A DNA stretch of 64,000 bases, taken from the NCBI RefSeq assembly GCF_019880585.1, contig NZ_JAINVV010000009.1:248001-312000 (forward strand). Direction: 5' to 3'. A program made the position numbers and the translations under genes. Of the stretch, positions 9,021 through 20,520 are shown piece by piece (position 1 is the stretch's first letter; each line of letters starts with the position of its first letter). The notes beneath the pieces are model-generated. The model saw only the letters and a program-made list of their open reading frames with translations. It was not told the DNA's origin and did no database searches. Source of the stretch: Sphingomonas colocasiae. Lineage in GTDB: Bacteria; Pseudomonadota; Alphaproteobacteria; Sphingomonadales; Sphingomonadaceae.

Positions 9021-10684
9021 CCCGTATCGACAACAGCCGTACGATCGAATCGCCGCGCGGCACCGCGCTCAACGCGAAAAGCTGGCTCACCGAAGCTCCG
9101 CTGCGCATGCTGATGAACAACCTCGACGCCGAAGTGGCCGAGAATCCGCATGAGCTGGTCGTCTATGGCGGCATCGGCCGCGCCGCGCGCGACTGGGAAA
9201 GCTTCGACCGCATCGTCGACACGCTGAAGCGGCTCGATGACGACCAGACACTGCTCGTCCAGTCGGGCAAGCCGGTCGGCGTGTTCCGCACGCATGCCGA
9301 CGCGCCGCGCGTGCTGATCGCCAATTCCAACCTGGTGCCCGCCTGGGCGAACTGGGAGCATTTCAACGCGCTCGATCGCAAGGGGCTGGCGATGTACGGC
9401 CAGATGACCGCGGGTTCGTGGATCTATATCGGATCGCAGGGCATCGTTCAGGGCACCTACGAAACCTTCGTCGAAATGGGCCGCCAGCATTTCGGCGGCG
9501 ACCTGTCGGGCCGCTGGCTGCTGACCGCCGGGCTTGGCGGCATGGGCGGCGCGCAGCCGCTGGCGGCGGTGATGGCGGGCGCATCGTGCCTGGCGATCGA
9601 ATGCCAGCCGAGCCGGATCGAGATGCGGCTGAAGACGCGCTATCTCGATCATGCCGCCAATACGATCGAGGAAGCGCTGGCGCTGATCGAACAGGCCTGC
9701 GCGGAAAAGCGCGCGATCTCGGTCGGGCTGCTCGGCAACGCCGCCGAGATCCTGCCCGAGCTCTATCGTCGGGGCGTGCGTCCCGACATGCTGACCGACC
9801 AGACCTCCGCCCATGATCCGGTCAACGGCTATCTGCCGGCAGGCTGGACGCTCGATCGCTGGTTCGAGACGCGCGAGCGCGATCCCCAAGCAGTCGCCGC
9901 CGCCGCCAGCGCATCGATGGCGGTCCATGTCCAGGCGATGCTCGATTTCCAGGCGGCGGGCGTACCCACGGTCGATTACGGCAACAATATCCGCCAGGTC
10001 GCCAAGGACCAGGGCGTCGCCAACGCCTTCGACTTCCCCGGTTTCGTGCCCGCCTATATCCGCCCGCTCTTCTGCCGTGGCATCGGCCCGTTCCGCTGGG
10101 CGGCGCTGTCGGGCGATCCCGAAGACATCTATCGCACCGACGCCAAGGTGAAGGAGTTGCTGCCCGACAATACGCATCTCCACCGCTGGCTCGACATGGC
10201 GCGCGAGCGCATCCAGTTCCAGGGCCTGCCGGCGCGTATCTGCTGGGTCGGGCTGGGCGACCGCCATCGGCTGGCACTGGCCTTCAACGAGATGGTGCGC
10301 ACGGGCGAACTCAAGGCGCCGATCGTGATCGGCCGCGATCATCTCGATTCAGGATCGGTCGCGAGCCCCAATCGCGAAACCGAGGCGATGCGCGACGGAT
10401 CGGACGCCGTGTCGGACTGGCCATTGCTCAATGCCCTGCTCAACACCGCGAGCGGCGCGACCTGGGTGTCGCTGCATCATGGCGGCGGCGTCGGCATGGG
10501 GTATTCCCAGCATTCGGGCATGGTGGTCGTCTGCGACGGATCCGAGGATGCCGATCGCCGGCTCGCGCGTGTACTGTGGAACGATCCGGCGACGGGCGTG
10601 ATGCGCCACGCCGATGCCGGCTACGACATCGCGCTCGATTGCGCGCGCGAACATGGGCTCGACCTGCCGGGGATTCTTGGCTGA
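9017..10684 (+). CDS. hutU: Urocanate hydratase
   Basis: The 555-residue protein has the standard length for the family. It hydrates urocanate to imidazolonepropionate using tightly bound NAD+. The conserved blocks [17 protein letters not shown] (127-143) and [12 protein letters not shown] (172-183) form the NAD-binding region. The C-terminal part keeps [10 protein letters not shown] with the expected active-site Cys, and [17 protein letters not shown]. The start is at the ATGA overlap with hutG, with AGGGA about 10 bases upstream. It is the last gene of hutIHGU and is followed by a hairpin. Confidence 0.96.
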   Translation: MTRIDNSRTIESPRGTALNAKSWLTEAPLRMLMNNLDAEVAENPHELVVYGGIGRAARDWESFDRIVDTLKRLDDDQTLLVQSGKPVGVFRTHADAPRVLIANSNLVPAWANWEHFNALDRKGLAMYGQMTAGSWIYIGSQGIVQGTYETFVEMGRQHFGGDLSGRWLLTAGLGGMGGAQPLAAVMAGASCLAIECQPSRIEMRLKTRYLDHAANTIEEALALIEQACAEKRAISVGLLGNAAEILPELYRRGVRPDMLTDQTSAHDPVNGYLPAGWTLDRWFETRERDPQAVAAAASASMAVHVQAMLDFQAAGVPTVDYGNNIRQVAKDQGVANAFDFPGFVPAYIRPLFCRGIGPFRWAALSGDPEDIYRTDAKVKELLPDNTHLHRWLDMARERIQFQGLPARICWVGLGDRHRLALAFNEMVRTGELKAPIVIGRDHLDSGSVASPNRETEAMRDGSDAVSDWPLLNALLNTASGATWVSLHHGGGVGMGYSQHSGMVVVCDGSEDADRRLARVLWNDPATGVMRHADAGYDIALDCAREHGLDLPGILG

Positions 10685-10692
10685 TCCGTCCT

Positions 10693-10717
10693 GCCGTTCG
10701 GACCCGGTCCGAACGGC
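10693..10717. terminator. Bidirectional terminator-like hairpin after hutU
   Basis: GCCGTTCGGAC (10693-10703) and GTCCGAACGGC (10707-10717) form a perfect 11-bp stem with a CCG loop. It lies between the convergent ends of hutU (10684) and the cell-wall hydrolase gene (10726). No T-tract follows on either strand. Confidence 0.65.
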
Positions 10718-10725
10718 AACAGGAT

Positions 10726-11787
10726 TCAACGCGCGATCCAGCGTCCGCTGTCGCGCCATTCCTCGCGGATCTGCGAGTCGGGGGTGATCGCCGCCGGGCC
10801 GCCGGCAAGCGGCTGGCCGCTGGTTTCGTAAGCGGGCTGGATATCGACGGGCTGGGCGCGCTGCACCGATGCCGGCACCTGCTGCATCGCGGGCAGGGGC
10901 GTCGCCGGCACGGCCAGCGCCGCGAGCTGTTCGGCGGGCGAAACGGCGCGCGGATACGGGCCGGGCACCGGCTCTCGCAGCGCATAGGCCTGGCGGAAAG
11001 CGCCCGGCGTGCCGGCGCCGCCAGGCCAGCGATAGAAGATATGCGCGCCGACGATCGCGGCCTTGGTCAGGCTCGGCGCCCAGAAAGGCGAGACCGCGAG
11101 CGTGTGATAATGGGTGGCGAGGCCGACCGGCGCATAGACCGCGCCGGCCAGCGCCTCGTGCGCGATCCGGCTGGCGCGCGCCCAACCCGCGCGCGACGGC
11201 GCCCGGCTGAGTGCGCCGTCGCAGGTGAAGGAGAACTGGCAACCTGTCGCCCGTTCCGATCCCTGATAGACCACGCCGCAGACGCTGTTGGGAAAGGCCG
11301 GATGGCGGACGCGGTTGAGCACCACCTGCGCCACCGCGCGCTGCCCGTCATCGCTTTCGGAAGCCGCTTCGTAATAGATCGCGGTGGCGAGGCAGACCGA
11401 GGCGCGCAGCGAGTCGGTCGCGGTCGCGGATCGGAAAAGCGCGGGCGCAGCGGCAGCGCCCGGCCCGCCGGGCATCGGCACCAGATCGCCGAGCCCCAGC
11501 AATTCCTTGGGCAACGGGAAATAGCCCGTCGCCCCCGGGGTCGACACGGCATTGTCTTCCTGGACGAAATAATAGGCCGAGCCGGGGAAATGCTCGTAAC
11601 CGAGGTCACCCAGCGAATCGCTGCGCGGAATCGCGCGCTCGCTGTCCGCTTCCTCGGCAATGGCGCTCAGCCCGGCATGCGCCGAGGCCCCCGCGCTCGC
11701 CAGCACCGCCAGCGCGAACACGACCAGCCGCTGCCGGCGCTTGCCGGGCGTACGCCGCTGAAACATCGGTCCGTCGAACCTGGTCAT
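10726..11787 (-). CDS. Cell wall hydrolase (SleB/Hydrolase_2 family)
   Basis: A 353-residue exported protein. The start at 11787 (MTRFDGPMF...) is preferred because a GGGGTGGG Shine-Dalgarno lies just upstream and a hydrophobic signal/anchor (VVFALAVLASAGASAHA) follows; the frame is open for 34 more codons upstream. The central domain has CLATAIYYEAASESDDGQRAVAQVVLNR, the SleB-type signature with the catalytic Glu in YYEA, then SVCGVVYQGSERATGCQFSFTCDG. The C-terminal 90 residues are Pro/Ala-rich and low complexity. It probably cleaves peptidoglycan in the periplasm. It is convergent with hutU. Confidence 0.82.
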   Translation of the reverse strand: MTRFDGPMFQRRTPGKRRQRLVVFALAVLASAGASAHAGLSAIAEEADSERAIPRSDSLGDLGYEHFPGSAYYFVQEDNAVSTPGATGYFPLPKELLGLGDLVPMPGGPGAAAAPALFRSATATDSLRASVCLATAIYYEAASESDDGQRAVAQVVLNRVRHPAFPNSVCGVVYQGSERATGCQFSFTCDGALSRAPSRAGWARASRIAHEALAGAVYAPVGLATHYHTLAVSPFWAPSLTKAAIVGAHIFYRWPGGAGTPGAFRQAYALREPVPGPYPRAVSPAEQLAALAVPATPLPAMQQVPASVQRAQPVDIQPAYETSGQPLAGGPAAITPDSQIREEWRDSGRWIAR

Positions 11788-11953
11788 GCCCACCCCAATT
11801 GGCGCCCGCGCATGGGCGGGGAGGATGCGCTTAGCCCCGTTCGGCGCGCGAGGCTCCCCCCGAAATCGCGCCGTCCCGTGCTGGGACATGACCGCCGGCG
11901 ACCGTTAACTGGTTAATTCGGGCGGGAAGCGCGGAAATCGGCGAGCACCTGGC

Positions 11954-12979
11954 TCAAAGCGCGCCATAGCTCGCATAATAGCTGTAAAAATCATTGTCCG
12001 CGGCGAAGCCCGTGAAGGACAATCCGATGGTGATGTCGAGCGACTCGACATGATGCCACCAGCCGACAGGCAGGAAGAGCGCTTCGCCGGGGCCGATATC
12101 GACCTCCATCACCGCCGGCCGGCCATCGCCCGCCGGACCGGGCCCGAGTTCCTCGCTTCGCCAGTCGCTGAAGCAGTGGCGGCTGTTGCGCATCAGCGGC
12201 AATGCGCTGCTCGATGCCAGGCGGACCCGCTTGGTGCCCGCCACCTGCAACAGCAGATTGTTGGTAAGATCGTGATGCCAGGGCGTGATCGTGCCGCGCG
12301 GGCCGATCCACAAAAACCCCTCGCGGCCCGGCTCATGCGCCAATATGCCGGGGATCTCGCCGACGTCGCGCCACAGCGGCGCAAGCGCGCGCCGGTTATG
12401 ATCGTGATTGTTGGCGGTCATATAGACGTCGTTGGTCGGCGCGTCGGCACGCAGCCGCGCGATGAAATCGGCGAAGCGGCAATTGCGCCCATGCGCGTCG
12501 GAATTGATCTCGTAATCGCGGTCGCGCTCGCGATCCCCCTGCACGCGGATCTCGATATCGCCATGCTCGGCCTCGAAGCTGTCGAGGTTCCAGCGCGCCA
12601 TCGCCGGCCAATGATCGATCAGGCCGGTGAGCAGCACCGGGCGATGCGCGTGATAAAAGTCGCGGAAGAATTCGGCCGGATCGATCCGGTCGCGGCGCGG
12701 CACCTCCCGCAGCTCGGCCAGTTCCATCTTCGATCGATTGGCCAATATCCAGTCGCGCTTGGCGAGTCGCGCCTGGAGGCGGCCGGCCGCCATGAAATAG
12801 GGGCTCTTCTCCGCGCGTTCGACTTCCGCCGCGGCAAGCGCGCCCGAGATACCCGACGAGGCGAGCCGCTGGATCACCCGCTCGCGCGGCACGCCCAGCA
12901 ACAGATCCTCGGCGATCCGCCGCCGCAGATCATCGTTCATCACCGCGCCGCCGGCGCCCTGCTTTCGCTTGTTCGTCAT
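11954..12979 (-). CDS. Cupin-like/JmjC-type Fe(II) 2-oxoglutarate oxygenase
   Basis: The 341-residue protein has an N-terminal helical part (about 1-90, with ERVIQRLASSGIS) and a C-terminal Cupin_8/JmjC domain. The iron-binding facial triad is visible: HHD in TITPWHHDLTNNLL and the distal His in PVGWWHHVESLD. The block REVPRRDRIDPAEFFRDFYHAHRPVLLTGLIDHWPAMARW is typical of the N-terminal edge of these oxygenases. Related enzymes hydroxylate protein side chains; the substrate is unknown here. A second Met 13 codons in (MNDDLRRRI) could be the true start. Confidence 0.8.
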   Translation of the reverse strand: MTNKRKQGAGGAVMNDDLRRRIAEDLLLGVPRERVIQRLASSGISGALAAAEVERAEKSPYFMAAGRLQARLAKRDWILANRSKMELAELREVPRRDRIDPAEFFRDFYHAHRPVLLTGLIDHWPAMARWNLDSFEAEHGDIEIRVQGDRERDRDYEINSDAHGRNCRFADFIARLRADAPTNDVYMTANNHDHNRRALAPLWRDVGEIPGILAHEPGREGFLWIGPRGTITPWHHDLTNNLLLQVAGTKRVRLASSSALPLMRNSRHCFSDWRSEELGPGPAGDGRPAVMEVDIGPGEALFLPVGWWHHVESLDITIGLSFTGFAADNDFYSYYASYGAL

Positions 12980-13074
12980 GATGCGCCGCTAGGCATGCAA
13001 TGTTTCAGAACTGTGTCAACCAAAGCGGAACAACAAGGCTTGCGCGCCGGTTCGTCCGATAACAGAGGATTGCC

Positions 13075-13854
13075 ATGCAATTCGAAATCGACGTCATGCT
13101 CGACTATCAGCTCGCCGAACCGGCGGACGTGCTGCTGCAGATCGAAGTCGCGCAGATGCCGGACCAGCGGTTGATCGGCGATACGCTGACCGTCAGCAGC
13201 CCCGAACCGCTGCGCCCGGTCGCGGGGGGCGACGCCATCGGCCAGCGCACCTGGCTCCGCGCCGACGGGGTGCTTCATATCCGTTACAGCGCCATCGTCG
13301 AGGTGACACGCAGGCGGCCGCCGCTGCTCACGCTCGAAGCAGCCCCCGCGCGGCTGTTGCCCGCCGAAGCCGTCCCCTATCTGATGCCCAGCCGCTATAT
13401 CGGATCCGAACAGTTCGAACCGTTTGTCGAAAGCCGTTTCGGCGGGCTTGAAGGCGGCGCGAAGGCGGCGGCGATGCTCGACTGGATCGCGGCGGAAATG
13501 GCCTATGTCCCCGGCGCCAGCCATGGCGCCACCTGTGCGGCGGACAGCTTCGTCGAGCGGCAGGGCGTCTGCCGCGACTATGCCCATCTTCTGATCGGGT
13601 TCGCGCGCGCCGCCGGCATTCCGGCGCGCATGGTTTCCGCCTATGCGCCGAACGTGGCGCCTCAGGATTTTCATGCGGTGGTCGAGCTGTGGCTTTCGGA
13701 CGGCTGGCATCTGGTCGACCCCACCGGCATGGCCGATCCTGACGAGATCGTCCGCATCGGCGTGGGGCGCGACGCCACCGATATCGCGTTCATGACGATC
13801 CTGGGCAGCGCCGAAATGAAGGCGCAGCGAGTCGACGTCGTTCGTCTTCCCTGA
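13075..13854 (+). CDS. Transglutaminase-like cysteine protease family protein
   Basis: The 259-residue cytoplasmic protein (no signal peptide) carries a complete transglutaminase-core triad: Cys in RQGVCRDYAHLLIGFARAAGIPARMVS, His in QDFHAVVELWL and Asp in WHLVDPTGM. The N-terminal 90 residues form the beta domain typical of bacterial transglutaminase-like proteins (PF01841 with its N-terminal partner). Members act as proteases or peptidases; the substrate is unknown. A GAGGA Shine-Dalgarno precedes the start. It is divergent from the JmjC-like gene, 95 bp away. Confidence 0.85.
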   Translation: MQFEIDVMLDYQLAEPADVLLQIEVAQMPDQRLIGDTLTVSSPEPLRPVAGGDAIGQRTWLRADGVLHIRYSAIVEVTRRRPPLLTLEAAPARLLPAEAVPYLMPSRYIGSEQFEPFVESRFGGLEGGAKAAAMLDWIAAEMAYVPGASHGATCAADSFVERQGVCRDYAHLLIGFARAAGIPARMVSAYAPNVAPQDFHAVVELWLSDGWHLVDPTGMADPDEIVRIGVGRDATDIAFMTILGSAEMKAQRVDVVRLP

Positions 13855-14148
13855 ACTTCCTGGAATTTCGTAACAAAAGCGACTTTCGCGGCGACATCAT
13901 CGGGCTGCCAACGCCACCTGTCGATCATCGCATGTCGTTCGTCGGCGCGAACGCACTTCGCCGATCCGCGCCGCTGCCGGTCGAAGCGCGCATGATGCCG
14001 CGCAGCAAACGGCCTATTCAGAATGGGCGCGGCGGGCAGAACGGTGTTCCCAGACCCGGATCGGCCCGCCCGCACCCCGCCGGCCTCTTCTTCCCCTTGG
14101 AAGCGGCCGGACCGACCAAAACCAGATTATTTTCGGGAAGGATAAGTC

Positions 14149-14517
14149 ATGCACGCGTCCAAGCTTTCTTTCATGCGCCCCGCGCTGATCGCTGGGCTGG
14201 GGCTGGCGGCGATCGCCGGCGCAACCGGCGCCTCCGCACAGGATAATGGCACCGAGGCGGTAAGCGTCGAAGTCAACTATGCCGATCTCGACCTTTCAGC
14301 CTCCAAGGACGTCGATCGGCTGCGCAGCCGCGTCCGCTCGGCCGCCAAGCAGATTTGCAGCTATAACGGTCTGGCTGGCGCGGAAGCCGGCATGATGCGC
14401 CGCGACTGCCTCAATGCCGCGCTCGAAAAGGCGAACCGCGACGTCGAAGTCGCGATCGCGGAAAATGGAAATCAGCGGTATGCGAGCCGCAGGACGATCG
14501 GGGTCGGCACGCGCTGA
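14149..14517 (+). CDS. UrcA family protein
   Basis: A 122-residue exported protein: signal peptide 1-30 (cleavage near ASAQ), then the short UrcA-type domain with SVEVNYADLDLSASKDVDRLRSRVRSAAKQIC and a second Cys in RRDCLNAAL, probably forming a disulphide. UrcA proteins are small periplasmic proteins common in sphingomonads; no biochemical role is known. A GGGAAGGA Shine-Dalgarno precedes the start. The 294-bp stretch before it (13855-14148) holds no convincing gene. A strong intrinsic terminator follows. Confidence 0.82.
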   Translation: MHASKLSFMRPALIAGLGLAAIAGATGASAQDNGTEAVSVEVNYADLDLSASKDVDRLRSRVRSAAKQICSYNGLAGAEAGMMRRDCLNAALEKANRDVEVAIAENGNQRYASRRTIGVGTR

Positions 14518-14582
14518 CTCCCGGCGCCGGAGAGGGGTTGAAGCGGTTTGCCCCCCTCCGGTGTGACGCCCGAAAGGGTAGG

Positions 14583-14620
14583 AACGCTCCCGGCCTTCCC
14601 TTGGGCCGGGAGCGTTTTTT
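14583..14620 (+). terminator. Rho-independent terminator after the UrcA gene
   Basis: The stem AACGCTCCCGGCC (14583-14595) pairs perfectly with 14604-14616 across an 8-base loop and runs directly into TTTTTT (14615-14620). This is a strong intrinsic terminator on the plus strand. Confidence 0.9.
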
Positions 14621-14735
14621 GCCGTTTAAGGCGATCCGACTTTCAGTTCAGGCGGAAGCGAAAAGGGTGATTTCGGGCATCGAAGCGCAGGGAATCGGCT
14701 TTGCAGCCCCGCATGAACTGAAAGCTGCCCTGCCC

Positions 14736-15485
14736 TCAGCGGCCGGCCATGGCCTTGACCGATGCCAGATATGTCCGGCCGATCCGGACCTCGCCGTCGC
14801 CGACCAGATCCGCATACCATACGCCCGACCCGTCATGGCGCAGCCGTGCGATCCGGTCGCGCCGGATGATCGTCGAACGATGGACGCGGATGAAGCGCTC
14901 GGGATCGAGCCGCTCCTCGAGCGAGGCGATCGTCTGGTGGAGCAGGAAACTGCGTCCGCCGACATGCAGGCGCATATAATCGCGCTCGGCGTCGATCCGC
15001 TCGATATCCTCCGCCGCGATCCGGACGAGCTCCGCGCGATGCGGCACCCAGAATTCGCTGGCAAAGCGTTGCGCGTCCCCCGGCAGGCTGGCGAATGTCT
15101 GCGCCGTCGGTGCTGTATCCGGCCGCGCGCGACGCTCCGCCACGCGCTGCACCGCGCGCACGAGCCGGTCGGGCGCCACGGGCTTCAGCACATAATCGAC
15201 CGCATCGATATCGAACGCCTCGACCGCGAAACTATCGAACGCGGTGACGAAGATGATGGCGGGCGGCGCCGGCCGCCGCGCCAGCGCGCGGGCGACGCCG
15301 ATGCCGTCGAGTTCGGGCATGGCGATGTCGAGCAGCAGCAGATCGGGCGCCAGCGCGTCGACCAGCCGCAAGGCTGCGGCGCCATCGGATGCGGTTCCAA
15401 CGACTTCGATCGTGGGTTCACGCGCGCAGATCAGTTGCAGTCGCTCGATCGCGAGCGGCTCGTCGTCGACGATCAGGGTCCGCAT
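14736..15485 (-). CDS. LytTR-family response regulator
   Basis: A 249-residue two-domain regulator. The receiver domain (1-115) has acidic Asp7/Asp8, phospho-acceptor Asp53 in LLDIAMPELDG and Lys101 in VLKP. The C-terminal LytTR DNA-binding domain (about 145-245) has RIAAEDIERIDAERDYMRLHV and FIRVHRSTIIRRDRI. The start is at 15485 (MRTLIVDDEP); longer frames are the shadow of the upstream kinase. It lies 14 bp after the histidine-kinase stop, so the pair is an operon of the LytS/LytR or AlgZ/AlgR type. Targets are unknown. Confidence 0.9.
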   Translation of the reverse strand: MRTLIVDDEPLAIERLQLICAREPTIEVVGTASDGAAALRLVDALAPDLLLLDIAMPELDGIGVARALARRPAPPAIIFVTAFDSFAVEAFDIDAVDYVLKPVAPDRLVRAVQRVAERRARPDTAPTAQTFASLPGDAQRFASEFWVPHRAELVRIAAEDIERIDAERDYMRLHVGGRSFLLHQTIASLEERLDPERFIRVHRSTIIRRDRIARLRHDGSGVWYADLVGDGEVRIGRTYLASVKAMAGR

Positions 15486-15499
15486 AACCACTCCAGATT

Positions 15500-16618
15500 T
15501 CAGCCCGCCCGATAGACTTCGGGCAATGTCAGCCGCACGATGAAGCCGCCGCTGTCGGGCGCCAGCCATTCGATCCGCGCATCCCCACCGAAGCGCGCCG
15601 CCAGCCGGTCGCGAACATTGGCGAGGCCGATGCCGTTGCCATGATCCGCGCCGCCCTCCACCGCGTTGCCGTTGTCGGCGACGGTAACGGTCAGGCGACC
15701 ATGCTCCGCGCGTGCGGTGATCGCAATGGTCACGGCGCGGCTGGCGCGCGCGACACCATATTTGATCGCATTCTCGACGAGCGGCTGGAGGATCATGCCC
15801 GGCACCATCGCGCGACCAAGTGCTTCGGGCACGTCGATCTTCACGCGCAGACGCTCGGGAAAGCGGACCGCCTCGATATCGAGATAGAGGCGCTGCAACC
15901 GCACCTCGTCCTCCAGCGACACATCGTCCATCGGATCGCCCGACAGGCTGGTTCGATAGAAGGTCGACAGATTCATGATCATCGCTTCGGCGGCCACCGC
16001 CTGCCCCGTCATCACCAGCGAACTCAGCGAATTGAGCGTGTTGAACAGGAAATGCGGATTGACCTGGTAACGCAGCGACCGCAGTTCCGCCTGCTGTGCT
16101 GCGCGCGCATATTGCGCCGCGCGCCGTTCGGCATGGCGCACCTCGCCCGCATAGGAGATGGCGAGATACAGCGCGGCCCAGGCGGCGAAGAAGAAATAGC
16201 GCGAAATCGTCAGTTCGGCGAGTTCCTGCCACATGGCGGAACTGTTGGACTGGAGATAGGCGAGATCGGCCTCGTCATAGAGGCTCGCCGGATCGTAGAG
16301 ATTGAAGATATAATAGTTGAACAGCGCCAGGATGAGCGAACAGGGGAGCGCCGCGACGAATGCGGTGACGATGCGCACCCACAGCACCTGCCGGTCGAAA
16401 CGGCGCAGCAGCAGATAGAGCAGCCAGGTGATCGCGATGCCGGCCGCGGTGACGACCATCCGGCGTTGCGCCATCTCCCCCTGCTCGGAGAAATGCATCA
16501 CCGCGGACCGTGCGGTGACGATCAATGTGTAGAACAGCCAGAAGCCGATGATCGAATAAAACGCAACGATCGGTCGAACGGCCGGGCGCGCATCACGCGC
16601 GTGGGTCTCGAATTCCAT
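15500..16618 (-). CDS. LytS/AlgZ-type sensor histidine kinase
   Basis: A 372-residue membrane kinase with four predicted membrane helices (about 17-35, 53-71, 81-103 and 140-157). The His_kinase domain follows, with the phospho-accepting His189 in YQVNPHFLFNTLNSLSS, then an HATPase domain with LQPLVENAIKYG and the G-boxes VADNGN and GNGIGLANVRDRL. The start at 16618 (MEFETHARD) is chosen by alignment of the first helix; the frame is open for 47 codons upstream. It has no large extracytoplasmic domain, so the signal is probably sensed in the membrane. It partners the regulator 14 bp downstream. Confidence 0.9.
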   Translation of the reverse strand: MEFETHARDARPAVRPIVAFYSIIGFWLFYTLIVTARSAVMHFSEQGEMAQRRMVVTAAGIAITWLLYLLLRRFDRQVLWVRIVTAFVAALPCSLILALFNYYIFNLYDPASLYDEADLAYLQSNSSAMWQELAELTISRYFFFAAWAALYLAISYAGEVRHAERRAAQYARAAQQAELRSLRYQVNPHFLFNTLNSLSSLVMTGQAVAAEAMIMNLSTFYRTSLSGDPMDDVSLEDEVRLQRLYLDIEAVRFPERLRVKIDVPEALGRAMVPGMILQPLVENAIKYGVARASRAVTIAITARAEHGRLTVTVADNGNAVEGGADHGNGIGLANVRDRLAARFGGDARIEWLAPDSGGFIVRLTLPEVYRAG

Positions 16619-16757
16619 GGCCCTTTGTGCGGCAAAAGCACGGGATACGCCATTGCCGATATGCTGTCGGTCGAAGCCCCTTCCGGCTTGGTCGAAATGG
16701 AACCGCCGCGCCATGCCCGCCGTTTGTTTCGTCGATGCACCGAATGGAGTGGATGCC

Positions 16758-16982
16758 ATGACACAAGACGCGAGACCCAGGCCCGGCGATGCCGGACATG
16801 ATCAGTCCATTTCGGAACGGCTGGAAAAGGATCCGAAGGACAAGGACGCGAAGCTGGACGAGGCGCTCGACGAATCGATGGATGCGTCCGATCCGCCCGC
16901 GATCACGCCCAAGGGCGGCAAGGATCCGGTGCCGTCCTCCGGTTACGACCCCGAAGCCGAAAAGGCGCACGAAGCGGGCTGA
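16758..16982 (+). CDS. Small charged hypothetical protein
   Basis: A 74-residue, highly charged protein rich in Asp, Lys, Glu and Pro (KDPKDKDAKLDEALDES...), probably disordered, with no signal peptide or membrane segment. The start at 16758 has GGAG 8 bases upstream; the frame is open further upstream but there antisenses the kinase 5' end. It is divergent from the kinase, 139 bp between starts. Its composition resembles small sphingomonad proteins of unknown function; no function is assigned. Confidence 0.55.
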   Translation: MTQDARPRPGDAGHDQSISERLEKDPKDKDAKLDEALDESMDASDPPAITPKGGKDPVPSSGYDPEAEKAHEAG

Positions 16983-17201
16983 ACGCCCATCCGCCATCAC
17001 CGGACCACACGCGCAACGATGTGTTGCGCGTGTGCCACATCGCCTCAGCAAATTTGTGCAGCGCAACAAATCGTCGCAAGTCGCTTGCCGGGCGGCGATT
17101 TCTCTGATTCCTTCGTGAATGGGAGCCGAACGCCCGGTTAAATATCCAGTAACCATGTTGGGCGCATGTTCGGTTCCGGGGCAGAAGGTCTGGAGGCGGA
17201 C

Positions 17202-17753
17202 ATGGGCACGAGAGCAAGACCGGCGGATGGCGCGATGACGCTGGCTGAGATCAAGGAATTCGCGAGCTTTCCCGCAAGCACGCAGCGCTATATCCGGCGT
17301 TCGCTCGATGTCGGGCTGGAACGGCACGATGCGCTGCAGATCTGGTCGCGCGACGTGGTCGAGGCCGCGAGCATCAACGCCCAGACGCGCATCTACGAGC
17401 GGCTGCACGAAATCCGCGCCATGGTGCCCGACGATAGCGGCCTGGACTCGGTCGAGCCCTTCATCGCGCCGCTGATCACGGTTTCGGCGTTCGATCTGGG
17501 GCAGGATCGGCTTCCCGGCTTCGCGCCCTATCGCTTCCTCTACGAGCGGCTGATCGGCGCCGGCATCCGGCCCTGGCTGCCCGCCGCCTTTTGCGGCGCG
17601 GCCGCACTGCCGCACCTGCATCCGGAAAAACGCCGCCTGCTGCTCCAGTCGATCAGCGAAGCGGCGGCTACGGCGCCGGGCTGGTCGAACCGCGAACCGA
17701 TCTTCTATCCCGAATGGGTGGAGAAGGTGGACAGCACCGCGCTGCCGCATTGA
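17202..17753 (+). CDS. Conserved hypothetical protein
   Basis: A 183-residue soluble protein that I do not recognise. The start at 17202 is chosen for a GGAGG Shine-Dalgarno 5 bases upstream; an in-frame ATG at 17166 has none. The sequence is mixed alpha-helical with no signal peptide, membrane segment or obvious catalytic motif (e.g. LAEIKEFASFPASTQRYIRRSL near the N-terminus, HLHPEKRRLLLQSISEAAA near the C-terminus). Codon use matches its neighbours, and the hairpin at 17773 follows its stop by 20 bases. Confidence 0.6.
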   Translation: MGTRARPADGAMTLAEIKEFASFPASTQRYIRRSLDVGLERHDALQIWSRDVVEAASINAQTRIYERLHEIRAMVPDDSGLDSVEPFIAPLITVSAFDLGQDRLPGFAPYRFLYERLIGAGIRPWLPAAFCGAAALPHLHPEKRRLLLQSISEAAATAPGWSNREPIFYPEWVEKVDSTALPH

Positions 17754-17772
17754 ATTGAAGCGGATATGAGTA

Positions 17773-17799
17773 AGCCCCGTCGCCAGTGGCGGCGGGGCT
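17773..17799. terminator. Terminator-like hairpin
   Basis: AGCCCCGTCGCC (17773-17784) pairs with GGCGGCGGGGCT (17788-17799), 12 pairs including one G-U, loop AGT. It lies after the hypothetical gene ending at 17753, with no T-tract. The 113 bases from here to the DUF3800 stop hold nothing else visible. Confidence 0.55.
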
Positions 17800-17912
17800 C
17801 CCTCGACGGCTCTTTCCTCAAGGGTCCGAGCCGGCCAAATGCTCCGTCTTTCGATCGAGCATCAAGAAGAACGGCCGGAACGCCACTTGGTTCCGCCCGA
17901 TCACATCATTTT

Positions 17913-18512
17913 TCAGGCGAGCGATACCAGCCTCAATTGCCGCCCATTCCGGAATGGCGAGACGATCTGGCGGATGCGATCGGTCCGCGGCGATGCATAG
18001 GTCATATTGTAGAAGCTGTTGGCGACCACATCCGCGATCTGGACACCCGCCGAACGCCGGCTGTCCGCCAATCGCGCACGCCCGCAGGTACCGAGCAGGG
18101 CGACGATACTCTCGCGCACCAGCGCCAGCGTCGCCGGATCGTAACGCCCGTCATCGATGATCACCTCGGCGCAATCGCCGCTTTCGGGCAGCCACGCCTC
18201 AACCACCGTTTCGAGCAACGCCGCATAGGCATTGAGATCGCGCCCGCGTTCCTCGCTCAGCCGCGCCGGCAGCCGATCGGTGCGCACCTCGCAGACGATC
18301 GCCCGGCCATGGAAACGTTCGAGCAGTTCGAAGAACAGCGCGCGCTCGACCAGCGAGATCCGGCTGCCCTTCATCTCTCCGCGCAGCGCGGTCACCTGCT
18401 TGAAGCGCGCCAGCAGCGCATCGGCATCGTCGGCGGCGATCGACACGCCCGCCAGGACCATCGCCCCGGCCGACATGCCGCCGCTTTCATCGCAATAGAT
18501 CGGCATCGACAC
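17913..18512 (-). CDS. DUF3800 domain-containing protein
   Basis: A 199-residue protein with the DUF3800 pattern: N-terminal CDESGG (8-13), a conserved Lys in KGSRIS, a mid-region Asp pair in EVIIDDGRYD, and C-terminal DSRRSAGVQIADVVANSFYN. These acidic residues fit an RNase H-like fold nuclease core, and DUF3800 proteins are often found near mobile or defence genes. Here it simply follows ftsH by 46 bp on the same strand, so it may be co-transcribed. The biological role is unknown. Confidence 0.75.
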   Translation of the reverse strand: MSMPIYCDESGGMSAGAMVLAGVSIAADDADALLARFKQVTALRGEMKGSRISLVERALFFELLERFHGRAIVCEVRTDRLPARLSEERGRDLNAYAALLETVVEAWLPESGDCAEVIIDDGRYDPATLALVRESIVALLGTCGRARLADSRRSAGVQIADVVANSFYNMTYASPRTDRIRQIVSPFRNGRQLRLVSLA

Positions 18513-18558
18513 CGCGATAGCTGGCCGGGCAGCCCATGGCTACCCGGCCGCCATCCGA

Positions 18559-20505
<1,947 letters not shown>

Positions 20506-20520
20506 CTTTGTTTCCGTCTA

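Noticed and set aside
13932-14246. 104-codon plus-strand frame before the UrcA gene
   Set aside because: No Shine-Dalgarno, no family resemblance, and it overlaps the well-supported UrcA start in another frame.
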